From Streptomyces sp. MMG1533 (GTDB taxonomy: Bacteria; Actinomycetota; Actinomycetes; Streptomycetales; Streptomycetaceae), in the NCBI RefSeq assembly GCF_001279775.1, contig NZ_LGDG01000028.1, forward strand, positions 1-64,000: a stretch of 64,000 nucleotides of DNA. The letters run 5' to 3'. A program made the translations under genes and the position numbers. Below are positions 49,610 to 58,489 of this stretch, in pieces (position 1 is the stretch's first letter; every line of letters starts with the position of its first letter). The notes under the pieces are model-generated. The model ran no database searches. It was not told where the DNA came from and saw only the letters and a list, made by a program, of their open reading frames with translations.

Positions 49610-51295
49610 TCAGCGACGATAGATCGTGATCGAATGACCGACCTGGTCGATCGGTCGACTGCTGTCGATCAACTCGGCCAGCCGGCCCTTCGCTTTGGCA
49701 ACCGCGGAGTCCGACACGACAAGGAGTCCGCGCACCTCACGCCGGGGCACCGTACGCGGATCGGACGCGTCGATACCGTAGAAGGACGGCACTCCGCTTC
49801 CCTTGTACACGAGCCAGATCCGCTCGCCCCGGTAGCGCTCGCGCAGCCGGTCGGCGAGCCGGCCGAGGTCCTGGCCCCAGTCGACGTTGGAGTCGTGCAG
49901 CCGGAGCCGGGTCCCGGCCGGCCCGCCGAACGCCTCGTTGGAGTACGGCAGATAGCAGGGGAACGTCCGCACGGAGCTGACCGCGACGAACAGCACCAGC
50001 GCCCCCGCCACCACCGGCGCCCACCGCCACCGCACGACCAGGACACAGCCCGCCGCCACCGCCAGGAACATCGGGAGGAAGACGGCGTACCGGGTGCCGA
50101 AGTCCCTCGCCCCCTCCATGGCCGCCGCCAGCAGCACCGCGGCCGGCAGCAGCAGATAGGGCGCCACGGGCCGCAGCCGCCGCACCGCCACCACCACGAC
50201 GGCACCGGCCGCCCACAGCGCGAGCATCCCGAGCGGCGTCTTCACCAGCAGCGCGACCGGCAGGTAGTACCAGAGGGACCCGGTGTACACCCGGCCGAAG
50301 AGGAAGCCCTCCCACGGACGGTTCTCCAGAGAGAACTGGATGCGCATCCCGTCCCGGTAGGCCTCGGGGAACGGCAGCAGCTCCACCAGCAGCCCCCGCC
50401 GCCCGTGCACGACGGGCACATACTGCTGCGGCGACCAGCGCAGCCGTGGATCGACGGCCAGATACGACGCCCATACGACGGCGACGGCCACCAGCGCCAC
50501 GACGGCGGCGCCCCCGGCCGCCCGGAGCAGCTTCCTGCGCCGCTCCGCCGAATCCGCACCCGAGCACCAGGCGGACACACCGGCCAGCACCAGCAGCACC
50601 GGGAACGCCGCCAGCGCGCTCATCTTCGTGGCCAGAGCCGCCCCCAGCGCCACCCCGGCGAGCGGCAGGCACCACCGCGGTCGTCGCCGCGCCCGCCACA
50701 GCAGCCACACCGACGTCACAAGGAATCCGGCCAGCGGCACGTCGAGCGTGGCCAGCGAGCCGTGGGCGATGACGTCGGGGGAGAAGGCGTACAACGCCAG
50801 AGCCGCCAACCCGCCCCCCGGACCGGCGAGTTCACGTGCGAAGGCGAAGACGACGAGCCCGAACAGCAGCGTCAGCGCGATCACCGGGAGGCGGGCCCAC
50901 AGCATCAGCTGCCAGGGGTCGTTGCCGGACTCGTACAGCAGGTGCTGTCCGAGGAGGCTCTGGCCGCCGGTGAAGGACGGATCGACGTGCGGGTCGGCCA
51001 GCGCCACGCCGACGGCGACGACCAGCTTCCCCAGCGGTGGGTGCTCGGGGTTGAAGCGCAGGCGGTGCTCGTGCAGATAGTCGGCGGCCGTCCCCACGTA
51101 CACCGGCTCGTCGATGGTCGGGGTCTGCTGGACGGCGGTGGTCACCATCGCCGCGGCCATCTGGGCGAGCAGCACGACCACGAGGAGCGGCACCAGCCAC
51201 CGCCTGCCGGACCACGGACGCCTCGGCGCCGGGGCGTCGGGAACCTCGGGAAGCGGGGCCGGTTCGAGGACCGGGTGCCGTTCGTGCGTCATCAT
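49610..51295 (-). CDS. GT39-like membrane glycosyltransferase
   Basis: This 561-aa protein has about ten transmembrane helices with a catalytic-type D-E in TIDEPVYVGTAADYL (about 57-71) in the first extracytoplasmic loop, as in protein O-mannosyl and ArnT-type transferases that use polyprenyl-phosphate sugars. A C-terminal soluble part (about 440-560) contains SNVDWGQDLGRLADRLR. It probably glycosylates a secreted protein or a cell-wall glycan. ATG 51295 is the first of two adjacent ATGs. Confidence 0.8.
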   Translation of the reverse strand: MMTHERHPVLEPAPLPEVPDAPAPRRPWSGRRWLVPLLVVVLLAQMAAAMVTTAVQQTPTIDEPVYVGTAADYLHEHRLRFNPEHPPLGKLVVAVGVALADPHVDPSFTGGQSLLGQHLLYESGNDPWQLMLWARLPVIALTLLFGLVVFAFARELAGPGGGLAALALYAFSPDVIAHGSLATLDVPLAGFLVTSVWLLWRARRRPRWCLPLAGVALGAALATKMSALAAFPVLLVLAGVSAWCSGADSAERRRKLLRAAGGAAVVALVAVAVVWASYLAVDPRLRWSPQQYVPVVHGRRGLLVELLPFPEAYRDGMRIQFSLENRPWEGFLFGRVYTGSLWYYLPVALLVKTPLGMLALWAAGAVVVVAVRRLRPVAPYLLLPAAVLLAAAMEGARDFGTRYAVFLPMFLAVAAGCVLVVRWRWAPVVAGALVLFVAVSSVRTFPCYLPYSNEAFGGPAGTRLRLHDSNVDWGQDLGRLADRLRERYRGERIWLVYKGSGVPSFYGIDASDPRTVPRREVRGLLVVSDSAVAKAKGRLAELIDSSRPIDQVGHSITIYRR

Positions 51296-51387
51296 CCGCC
51301 CCGCGGTGACACCGGGCGAGCGGTGGCGGGAGCGATCCAGGGGCGTCTCATGCGCCTACTCTGCATCAGCTCCCGCCACGAAGGGCG

Positions 51388-53316
51388 TTACCGCTTCAGG
51401 AGTCGTACCGACAGACCTTCCGCCGTGTAGACGGGTACGGCCCGCAGCGTGTCGGAGTTCAGCTCGACGCGGTCGAACTGGCCCCGCAGCACCGGGGTGC
51501 CGAGCACGCGGACCGTGCTGCCCGCGGCCGGCGGCCTGTTCGCGTCCAGGCTCAGCGACAGCGCGCTGCCCCGGCCGAGCACCGCCCGGCGCGTCACCTC
51601 CAGGACCGGCTCCTGGCCCGACCGCAGCGTCACCTCCAGCGTGCCGGACTCCTGGGCATAAGTGCCGTGGACCTGCAGCGACTTGCCCAGCTCCAGCGTC
51701 CCGCCGGTCACCCGCACATCACCGTGGCCCAGCGCGTGGGCCGAACCGGCGGCCAGCACACCGTCCTCCAGCACGGTGCCGCCCGTGTACCGGTTGTGGC
51801 CCGTCAGGGTCAGTGTGCCCGTGCCGCGCTTGGTGAGGACGCCGTCGCCGTCGATGTCGTTGCGCCAGCTGTCGGCCGCCTTGAAGCCGCCGGCCGCCGC
51901 GTCGAGCGTCACGGTCACGTCGGAGTCGAAGGCGCCGTAACCGTCCGCCGCGGCGAACAGGTTCAGGCGGCCCCACTGCTCGAAGCCGTCCAGCAGGACG
52001 TACCCCGAGGGCAGCGCGGTCGTCCGCAGCACCTCGCGGCGCTGCGAAGCGTCCAGGTACGGAAGGCGCGTCTCCAACAGCACCTCCGCGCCCTTCGGTA
52101 CGGTCAGCGGCTCGTTGCGACCGCGCCGGGTCAGCACGTACGTCAACCGGGGCCGCACGGCACGCTCGTTGGCGTCCCGGTCGGCGTACGGGTCGGTGCC
52201 GTCCGAGTGGGCGTACGTGTACAGCGTGTCCGCCGTCGTGCCGGTCTGCTCCTGGAAGTACGCCAGCGCCTGGGCCCGTGCCGCCGCCTTGAGGTCCGCG
52301 TTCGCCGGGTCGGCCAGGGCGGCGGCGGCCAGGGCGGTGGCCATGATCCGGCCGCCGAGGACGTCGACCGTGGAGTGCATGCCCGACATGATCCGGGTGT
52401 GGCTCAGCTCGAAGGCGCGGGTGACCAGCTCCTGGAACCGCTCGGGCACGGCGTACGCGAAGCCCAGGGCCGCCAGATGGAAGGCGTTGGTGTGACCGCT
52501 CGGGAAGCCGCCGTCGTCGGTCGCGGACGTGCCGCGCTGCCGCAGCAACTGCGTCACGACGACCACCTTCGAGTCGTACACCGGGAAGCCGAGCGCGTCC
52601 TTCGCCCCCGTGTCGACGACCTCGCTGTCCTCGTTCATGCGCCACGGACGCGGGTACTGGAAGGCGTACTTGCCGGGGTTGCCCGAGGCGAACGGGCCGC
52701 GCACCGTGTCGACCAGCTTGGCCACCTGGCCGAGCGCCGAGTCGTAGGAGCCCGCGCCGATCGCGGAGCCCGCGGGGGCGCCGGCCGGGACGGCGTCGCT
52801 GATGGTGGTGGCGGGCGTGCCCTCGGGGGCCCGGGTGATCGAGGTGACCGCCTTGGCACCCGCCTTGTACAGGTCGGTCAGCGGGCCGAGGCCCGCGATC
52901 ATCGCGTAACTCTGGTGCTGGCGGTCGTAGACGAACGCCTCCTTCGCCTGCTCCTCCGTGCGCGCGGACGTGATCCGGGCGCAGTAGCCCATGTTGGCGC
53001 GCAGCACCTCGGGCATCAGCGGCGTGCCGGTGTTCCAGGCGCCGCCCGTCTTCCACACCTTGGCGAAGCCGCCGAGGACGCGGACCACGGCGTTGGTCTC
53101 GGGCGTCAGGTTCGTCAGGACGTTCGTCTTGTAGTCGTCGACGAACGCGGCGAAGGCCGTGGCCGCCTTGGCGTCCGTGGCGGCCAGCCAGGTGGCGAGG
53201 GTGGGTGCGGCCAGCACGCCGGCCGAGGCACCCAGGGACGTCTTGAGGAACCCCCTCCGGTTCACGGCGCGTTCACGGACCGACGAGGGGGAGGGGTGCC
53301 CGGCTGGTGACGGCAT
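51388..53316 (-). CDS. Tat-exported PAP2-type phosphatase with beta-strand repeat tail
   Basis: This 642-aa protein has a twin-arginine signal (NRRGFLKTSLG, near residue 20), a large vanadium-haloperoxidase/PAP2 domain with GGFPSGHTNAFHLAALG and ELSHTRIMSGMHSTVDVLGG carrying the histidines, and a C-terminal beta region with GTGTLTLTGHNRYTGGT and LGHGDVRVTGGTLELG, resembling autotransporter-associated repeats. It is likely a secreted phosphomonoesterase. The combination of PAP2 with these repeats is unusual. ATG 53316 has GAGAGGC upstream. Confidence 0.82.
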   Translation of the reverse strand: MPSPAGHPSPSSVRERAVNRRGFLKTSLGASAGVLAAPTLATWLAATDAKAATAFAAFVDDYKTNVLTNLTPETNAVVRVLGGFAKVWKTGGAWNTGTPLMPEVLRANMGYCARITSARTEEQAKEAFVYDRQHQSYAMIAGLGPLTDLYKAGAKAVTSITRAPEGTPATTISDAVPAGAPAGSAIGAGSYDSALGQVAKLVDTVRGPFASGNPGKYAFQYPRPWRMNEDSEVVDTGAKDALGFPVYDSKVVVVTQLLRQRGTSATDDGGFPSGHTNAFHLAALGFAYAVPERFQELVTRAFELSHTRIMSGMHSTVDVLGGRIMATALAAAALADPANADLKAAARAQALAYFQEQTGTTADTLYTYAHSDGTDPYADRDANERAVRPRLTYVLTRRGRNEPLTVPKGAEVLLETRLPYLDASQRREVLRTTALPSGYVLLDGFEQWGRLNLFAAADGYGAFDSDVTVTLDAAAGGFKAADSWRNDIDGDGVLTKRGTGTLTLTGHNRYTGGTVLEDGVLAAGSAHALGHGDVRVTGGTLELGKSLQVHGTYAQESGTLEVTLRSGQEPVLEVTRRAVLGRGSALSLSLDANRPPAAGSTVRVLGTPVLRGQFDRVELNSDTLRAVPVYTAEGLSVRLLKR

Positions 53317-53493
53317 GCGTCTGCCTCTCTTGAGTTCTTCGGCCCTGCGGCCGCGGGAAGGAGGTGGAGCGATCGATCGTGACTCATGGTGCGGCACGTG
53401 ACGTGTGCGTCGAACGCGCTTTCCCGAGTCCCACGAGCGAAGATCTACGGGCGAGTTGTGTCGGATCAGGGAGGATCCGGCGTACGCCGCATG

Positions 53494-54402
53494 TCATACG
53501 AGTGAACGGGCCATCGCCACCGCTCCCTCGACCGGCGGTGCGTCCAGGGGCCTCGGGCGGGCCCCGGGAACGCTCCTGGCCAGGGATGTCACGAAGGCCT
53601 CGTACAGGGCGGGTTGGGCGAGCACGGTGCTGCCGGCGACGACGACGTCCTCGACCGGGATTCCGCGGTCGGCGAGCCGTCGGACGAGCGCGGCCAGGGA
53701 GCGGCCGCCCTCGGTGATCACCGTACGGGCGAGGAGGGAGCCGGCCTCGGCGGCGGTGAACACCACGGGTGCGTGCCGGCCCCACTCGGCGGAGACGTCG
53801 GTGGCGCGCTCCAGGGCCGCGCCGAGTGCCGGTACCTCGGCGACGCCGAACGCGGCGACCAGGCCCTTGGCGAGTTCGTCGGGGGTCTCGCCGCGGTCGT
53901 GGGCCGCCCAGACGGACCGTACGGCCTCGCGGACGAGACCTGCGGAGCCGCCCTCGTCCCCGAGCACCGCGCCCCAGCCGCCGACCTGGACGGGGCTGTT
54001 GTCGGCGAGGCGGCCGACCGCGACGGAACCGGTGCCGGCGACCAGGCCGACACCCCGTTCAAGCCCGGCGGCGGGTACGAGGAGTTCGGCGTCGCCCATG
54101 ACGAGTGCGGGCGCGTCGAAGTGCAGATGCAGGGCGGTGCGTATCTGGTGGCACTGCCGGGGCGTCTCACAGGCGTGGCCGCCCAGGGCGAGGGCGGCAG
54201 GGCGCGCGCCCGTCGGCAGTGCCCCGGCTACCAGTGCCGCGACCCAGGCAGCCGCGGCCACGGGGTCGTGCGGCCGCCAGCCGCTGCTCGGGCGGACATG
54301 GTCGGCGACCAGGTCGTCCCCCGCGAAGGCGCGGAGATGCGTCTTGGTGCCGCCCACGTCGATACCGACCACGAGAGGGCATGAGGGAAGAGCGTCCTGC
54401 AC
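53494..54402 (-). CDS. BadF/BadG-family N-acetylglucosamine-kinase-like protein
   Basis: This 302-aa ASKHA-fold kinase has phosphate-1 GIDVGGTKTHLRAF (residues 13-26), GLVAGTGSVAVGRL, GWGAVLGDEGGSAGLV (about 142-157) and the adenosine motif VVVAGSTVL near 265. The family phosphorylates N-acetylglucosamine or related amino sugars. GTG 54402 has AGAGGA upstream. It is divergent from a ROK repressor gene, whose operator sits between them, so it is probably part of that regulon. Confidence 0.82.
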   Translation of the reverse strand: MQDALPSCPLVVGIDVGGTKTHLRAFAGDDLVADHVRPSSGWRPHDPVAAAAWVAALVAGALPTGARPAALALGGHACETPRQCHQIRTALHLHFDAPALVMGDAELLVPAAGLERGVGLVAGTGSVAVGRLADNSPVQVGGWGAVLGDEGGSAGLVREAVRSVWAAHDRGETPDELAKGLVAAFGVAEVPALGAALERATDVSAEWGRHAPVVFTAAEAGSLLARTVITEGGRSLAALVRRLADRGIPVEDVVVAGSTVLAQPALYEAFVTSLARSVPGARPRPLDAPPVEGAVAMARSLV

Positions 54403-54529
54403 GGATCCTCTTTCGTCGTTGCGCTTGGCTGCGACGGCGGGCGAACCGTGCCTGGGGCAAGGGGAGTTGATGAACTAGGGAAGCCCCGGGACGGGCTTCT
54501 GACGGGCACGGCAGGCGAGTACCGTGACG

Positions 54530-54553
54530 TTCGTTAGGAAGTTAACTAACGAA
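54530..54553. promoter_or_regulatory. Perfect inverted repeat, probable ROK operator
   Basis: TTCGTTAG (54530-54537) and CTAACGAA (54546-54553) are perfect arms around AAGTTAAC-type bases; the centre also contains AGTTAACT. It lies between the divergent kinase and ROK genes, where an autoregulatory site is expected, and resembles sites reported for ROK-type sugar repressors. Confidence 0.65.
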
Positions 54554-54709
54554 GTACAGTGCGTGTCAAGAGGCGTCCCGCACCCGACCACCGCAGCGCT
54601 CCCACCGGGCCGCGGCGGGGCGGGAACCGCGGGCGCCAGGGCATCCCATCGCCGCATCCCGGGAAGCGATCGCTCCGGGAGTGCGGCCCATGACCCGTGC
54701 GGGAGAACT

Positions 54710-55855
54710 GTGGAACACGACGTGGCGAGAGCCTCTCGCCTGACCGAGAGCGCGAGCGCGGTGTTCGCCGTGCTTGCCGGGGCGGGCACCGCGACCCGGC
54801 CGCAGCTCGCGACCCTGGCGGGTCTGTCCAAGCCGACGGTGTCCTCCGCCGTCGCGGAGCTGGAGAGCGCCGGGCTCGCCGCCCACTCCGGCACCGCCTC
54901 CAGCGGCACGGGCCGTTCCGCCGCCGTCTACCGCCTCGGCCCCGCCGCCGGTGCCGTACTCGCCGTCGACCTCGGCCCCGCCTTCACGCGGGTACGCGGC
55001 TGCGCGCTGGACGGCACCCTGCTCGCCCAGGCCACCGGGACCCGGGAGGAGGCAGCCGGCGTCGTGCGCGAGGCGCTCGTCGCGCTGCCCGCCGGTGCAC
55101 CGCTGCGCACCGTCGTCGTCGCCGTCGGTGATGTCACCGCACGGGAGGAGGAGGGCGCCCGCATGCGCCCCGCCACGGCCAAGGCCGGCCCTGCCTTCGA
55201 CGCCATGGCCGTCGCCCTGCCGCCGGGCGTTCCCGTCCACCTCGAGAACAACGTCAACTGCGCCGCCCTCGCCGAACTGCACGAGGGTGCCGCGCGCGGT
55301 CGGCGCACCTTCGGCTATCTGCGGATCGGCGTCGGTATCGGCCTCGGCATCGTGGTCGGCGGGCAGGTGCTGAGCGGAGCCAACGGTGCCGCCGGTGAGC
55401 TGGCCCGGCTGCCCTACCCCTGGGACGACGGCAGCGAGCCGCGCCATGAGGCCCTGGAGGAGTACATCGGCGCCCGCTCGCTCCTGCGGCGGGCGGCCGA
55501 GGTCTGGCCGGACGAGGACCGGCCGTGCCCGCGCACCGCCGAGCAGCTCTTCGCCCTGGCCGGGGAGGGCCGGGCGGCGGCCCTCGCCGTGATCGGCCGC
55601 CATGCCGTCGACGTCGGCCGGCTCGCCGCCGCTGTGACCGCCGTACTGGACCCGGGACTGATCGTCCTGGGCGGCAGCACCGGCGCGGACCCGCAGATCC
55701 TGCCCGGTGTGCGGGCCGAGCTCGCCCGGCTGAGCTGGCCCACCGAAGTCGTCAGCAGCACGGTCGGCGATCTCGGCACCGTCGTGGGCGCCGCCCGGCT
55801 CGCGGTCTCCCGAGGAGTCCAAACCGTGACCGAGGCCGCGGGGGAGAAGGATTGA
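54710..55855 (+). CDS. ROK-family transcriptional repressor (second)
   Basis: This 381-aa protein has a winged helix (about 8-62; SASAVFAVLAGAGTATRPQLATLAGLSKPTVSSAV) and a ROK domain (about 80-370) with VDLGPAFTRVRG, VHLENNVNCAALAE and VGIGLGIVVGG. The cysteine zinc motif is absent, as in the other ROK protein of this window, so it is a sensor. GTG 54710 with GGGAG is preferred; a TTG or ATG further up would add a non-conserved N-terminus. It precedes the second sugar ABC operon (274 bp gap) and likely regulates it together with the divergent kinase. Confidence 0.83.
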   Translation: MEHDVARASRLTESASAVFAVLAGAGTATRPQLATLAGLSKPTVSSAVAELESAGLAAHSGTASSGTGRSAAVYRLGPAAGAVLAVDLGPAFTRVRGCALDGTLLAQATGTREEAAGVVREALVALPAGAPLRTVVVAVGDVTAREEEGARMRPATAKAGPAFDAMAVALPPGVPVHLENNVNCAALAELHEGAARGRRTFGYLRIGVGIGLGIVVGGQVLSGANGAAGELARLPYPWDDGSEPRHEALEEYIGARSLLRRAAEVWPDEDRPCPRTAEQLFALAGEGRAAALAVIGRHAVDVGRLAAAVTAVLDPGLIVLGGSTGADPQILPGVRAELARLSWPTEVVSSTVGDLGTVVGAARLAVSRGVQTVTEAAGEKD

Positions 55856-55897
55856 CGGCTTCCGACTCGATCTGCCAATGTCCGGACAAGCGCTTTC
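55853..55897 (+). promoter_or_regulatory. Promoter with LacI-like AAGCGCTTTC site
   Basis: TTGACG (55853-55858) and CAATGT (55876-55881) are separated by 17 bases, a fair promoter, and AAGCGCTTTC follows at 55888-55897, where a repressor would cover the transcription start. The same string lies against the start of the Gfo/Idh gene at 38304-38313. About 230 bases of leader with no gene follow before the binding-protein start. Confidence 0.5.
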
Positions 55898-56129
55898 TAA
55901 GTCGGCCGGGACGCCGACTCCGGGTGAGCCTCCCGCCCGTACTCGAAGTACGGCAGCCGCACGAGGGCGTGCTTGTGCGACGCCGGCCGTCATGGCCGGG
56001 GACCCCACCCGTCAAGGCGACGCGGCCGGGCGAGGCCGTGCCCCCGGAAAGCGAAACTTCCTGCAAAATGCACCCGTGCCGCCTTGGCTGGCGCCGTGCT
56101 CCGTCCCCTACGAAGACAAGGGATCGAAG

Positions 56130-57452
56130 ATGACCACTTTGGGTGTGCGGCGCTCCCGCCGACTCGGCCGCGGCGGTATGCGCCGCCTGGCTCCCCTCGC
56201 TGCCGTTGCCACGGCAGGTGCACTGCTGCTCTCCGCCTGCGGAGGGGGATCCGACTCGGGCGGGACCTCCAAGTCGCTGACGTTCTGGATCTCCACGGTT
56301 CCGGGGCAGGACGCGGGCTGGAAGAAGATGGTGGCGCAGTACGAGAAGGAGACCGGCGTCAAGGTCAAGCTCGTCAACATCCCCTACGACGGCTACGCGA
56401 CGAAGCTGCGCAACTCCGCGCAGGCGAACTCGCTGCCCGACGTGGCGGCAGTGCCGGCGCTGGACCCGATCTGGTCGAACAAGCTGATCGACCTCAGCTC
56501 CATCGCCAACAACAAGACCAACGAGATCAACGCCAACTTCGTCGCCAAGGACTCGGCCGGGAAGGTGCTGTCCATCCCCTCGGACGTCACCGCGTCCGGC
56601 ATGTTCATCAACAAGTCGCTCTTCGAGAAGGCCGGTGTCGACTACCCGACCTCGCCCGACAAGACCTGGACCTGGGACGAGTTCATCAAGGCGGCGAACG
56701 AGGTCCGGGAGAAGACCGACGCCAAGTACTCCCTGACCTTCGACCAGTCGCCGTCCCGGCTGCGCGCCATGGTGTACGAGATGGGCGGCAAGTACGTCCA
56801 CGCCGACGACGCCGGCAAGTTCTCGGTGGACGACGCGACCAAGAAGGCCGTGAAGACCTTCGTCGGATGGAACGACGACAAGACCATGCCGAAGTCGGTG
56901 TGGACCAGCGGCGCCGACCCGTCGGCCATGTTCCAGAGCGGTGACGTCGTCGCCTACTGGTCCGGTGTGTGGCAGGTCGCCGCCTACTCGGAGAGCATCA
57001 CGAAGTTCGAGTGGGCGAGCGTCCCGACTCCCGCCCAGCCGGTGCAGGCCAGTGACGTCAACAGCGGCGGCATGACGGTGGGCTTCAACAACAACGCCGA
57101 CGCGGCCGCCGCCGCGAAGAAGTTCCTGTCCTGGCTGTACGAGCCCGACCACTACAAGACGCTGTGCGAGACCTCCGGCTTCCTGCCGGTCGAGAGCGGT
57201 CTGAACCCGGAGTACCCCTTCAAGTCCGAGGCGGCGCAGGCGGCGTTCAAGCTCTACAACGAGTCCATCCCGCTCTACGACCCGATCTCCGGCTACTTCA
57301 ACGGCGCGCAGACGAACTGGGTGCTGAAGGGCAAGAGCCTCGCCGACGACCCGACCAAGGCGGAGCTCGGCAAGGCGATCAACGGCGAGCAGTCGGCCGA
57401 CAAGGCCCTGCAGAACATCGTCGACGGCTACAACACGCAGGTCGGCGGCTGA
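56130..57452 (+). CDS. Sugar ABC transporter substrate-binding lipoprotein (second system)
   Basis: This 440-aa protein has a lipoprotein signal (RR-rich start, lipobox LLLSAC near residue 35) and a family-1 solute-binding fold: LTFWISTVPGQDAGWKKMVAQYEKE and VAYWSGVWQVAAYSES. It supplies the two permeases downstream. ATG 56130 has AAGGG upstream. A strong stem-loop after the stop should lower expression of the permeases relative to the binding protein, a common pattern in ABC operons. The ATPase is not in the operon. Confidence 0.88.
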   Translation: MTTLGVRRSRRLGRGGMRRLAPLAAVATAGALLLSACGGGSDSGGTSKSLTFWISTVPGQDAGWKKMVAQYEKETGVKVKLVNIPYDGYATKLRNSAQANSLPDVAAVPALDPIWSNKLIDLSSIANNKTNEINANFVAKDSAGKVLSIPSDVTASGMFINKSLFEKAGVDYPTSPDKTWTWDEFIKAANEVREKTDAKYSLTFDQSPSRLRAMVYEMGGKYVHADDAGKFSVDDATKKAVKTFVGWNDDKTMPKSVWTSGADPSAMFQSGDVVAYWSGVWQVAAYSESITKFEWASVPTPAQPVQASDVNSGGMTVGFNNNADAAAAAKKFLSWLYEPDHYKTLCETSGFLPVESGLNPEYPFKSEAAQAAFKLYNESIPLYDPISGYFNGAQTNWVLKGKSLADDPTKAELGKAINGEQSADKALQNIVDGYNTQVGG

Positions 57453-57465
57453 GCGCAGGCCGACA

Positions 57466-57503
57466 GGCCCGGGCGGCGGTGTCTCGGCCCCGCCGCCCGG
57501 GCC
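57466..57503 (+). terminator. Intra-operon stem-loop after the binding-protein gene
   Basis: GGCCCGGGCGGCGG (57466-57479) pairs perfectly with CCGCCGCCCGGGCC (57490-57503). The permease gene starts 75 bases later on the same strand, so it is likely a partial terminator or a 3' stability element setting the ratio of binding protein to permease. Confidence 0.7.
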
Positions 57504-57577
57504 CGTGGACCCCACGTGATGCCGGGCTCATGGCCTGAGCCCACAGGAACCCATTCCACCAGCACGGAGTCAGGAAG

Positions 57578-58489
57578 ATGACAAAACGAGCTTCGGACGT
57601 GTCCGTGAGCCCGCCCAGGAGACGAAGCAAGTACACCCTCGCCCCGCTCGTCCTCATCTCGGGCAACGTCGTGCTCTTCGCGCTGTTCTTCGTCTGGCCG
57701 GCGGTGATCGGGCTCGTCTACTCCTTCACGAACTACACGGGCGTGGGGGCGTTCCAGTTCGTCGGACTGGACAACTACCAGAAGCTGCTCGGGGACTCGA
57801 CCTTCTACGCCGCGACGACCCGCACGCTGCTGTACACCGTGCTCTTCGTTCCGCTGAACTTCGTGTTGTCGCTGCTCATCGCCAACGTGCTGGTGAGCAA
57901 GAACGCCAAGGGCGCGTCGGTCGCCCGCATCTTCTTCTTCATCCCGTGGCTGCTGTCGCCCATCATCGTGGGTGTCCTGTGGCGGTGGCTGTTCGGTGAG
58001 AACTTCGGACTGGTCAACTACTTCATCGAGAAGGTCGGCGGAAGCGCCGTTCCCTGGCAGTCGAACGCGGACCTGTCACTGATCGTGGTCGTGGTGGCGG
58101 CGGCCTGGGCCTGGACGGGCTTCTCCATGCTGCTGTTCATCGCGGCGATCAAGAACGTCCCGACGTCGTACTACGAGGCGGCCGCGCTCGACGGCGCCGG
58201 TCCGTGGCGCCAGTTCTTCAGTATCACCCTTCCGAGCATCGCCCCCACGTCCTTCATCGTCATCCTGCTCAACACGATCCACGCGATGAAGGAATACGCG
58301 GTGTTCGCCTCCCTCAACAACGGTGGACCCGGAACGTCGAACAACCTGCTGGTCCAGTACATCTACCAGACGGGGTTCAAGTCGGGCCAGATCGGCTACG
58401 CGAGCGCCGCGTCGTTCGTGCTCATGCTCATCCTGATGGCCGTCGCGATCATCCAGATGATGGTCAACCGGCGGGTGGAGAACCGATGA
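57578..58489 (+). CDS. Carbohydrate ABC permease (MalF type, second system)
   Basis: This 303-aa protein has six helices and the EAA loop YEAAALDGAGPWRQFFSITLP (about 202-222). The opening FVWPAVIGLVYSFTNYTGVG and late NNGGPGTSNNLLVQYIYQTGF are typical of MalF/UgpA permeases. Its stop overlaps the next permease start by four bases (ATGA). Confidence 0.9.
   Translation: MTKRASDVSVSPPRRRSKYTLAPLVLISGNVVLFALFFVWPAVIGLVYSFTNYTGVGAFQFVGLDNYQKLLGDSTFYAATTRTLLYTVLFVPLNFVLSLLIANVLVSKNAKGASVARIFFFIPWLLSPIIVGVLWRWLFGENFGLVNYFIEKVGGSAVPWQSNADLSLIVVVVAAAWAWTGFSMLLFIAAIKNVPTSYYEAAALDGAGPWRQFFSITLPSIAPTSFIVILLNTIHAMKEYAVFASLNNGGPGTSNNLLVQYIYQTGFKSGQIGYASAASFVLMLILMAVAIIQMMVNRRVENR

Noticed and set aside
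53400..53430. AACGCGCTTTCC near the PAP2 gene as a third AAGCGCTTTC site
   Set aside because: The core differs (CGCGCTTT), so the palindrome is broken.
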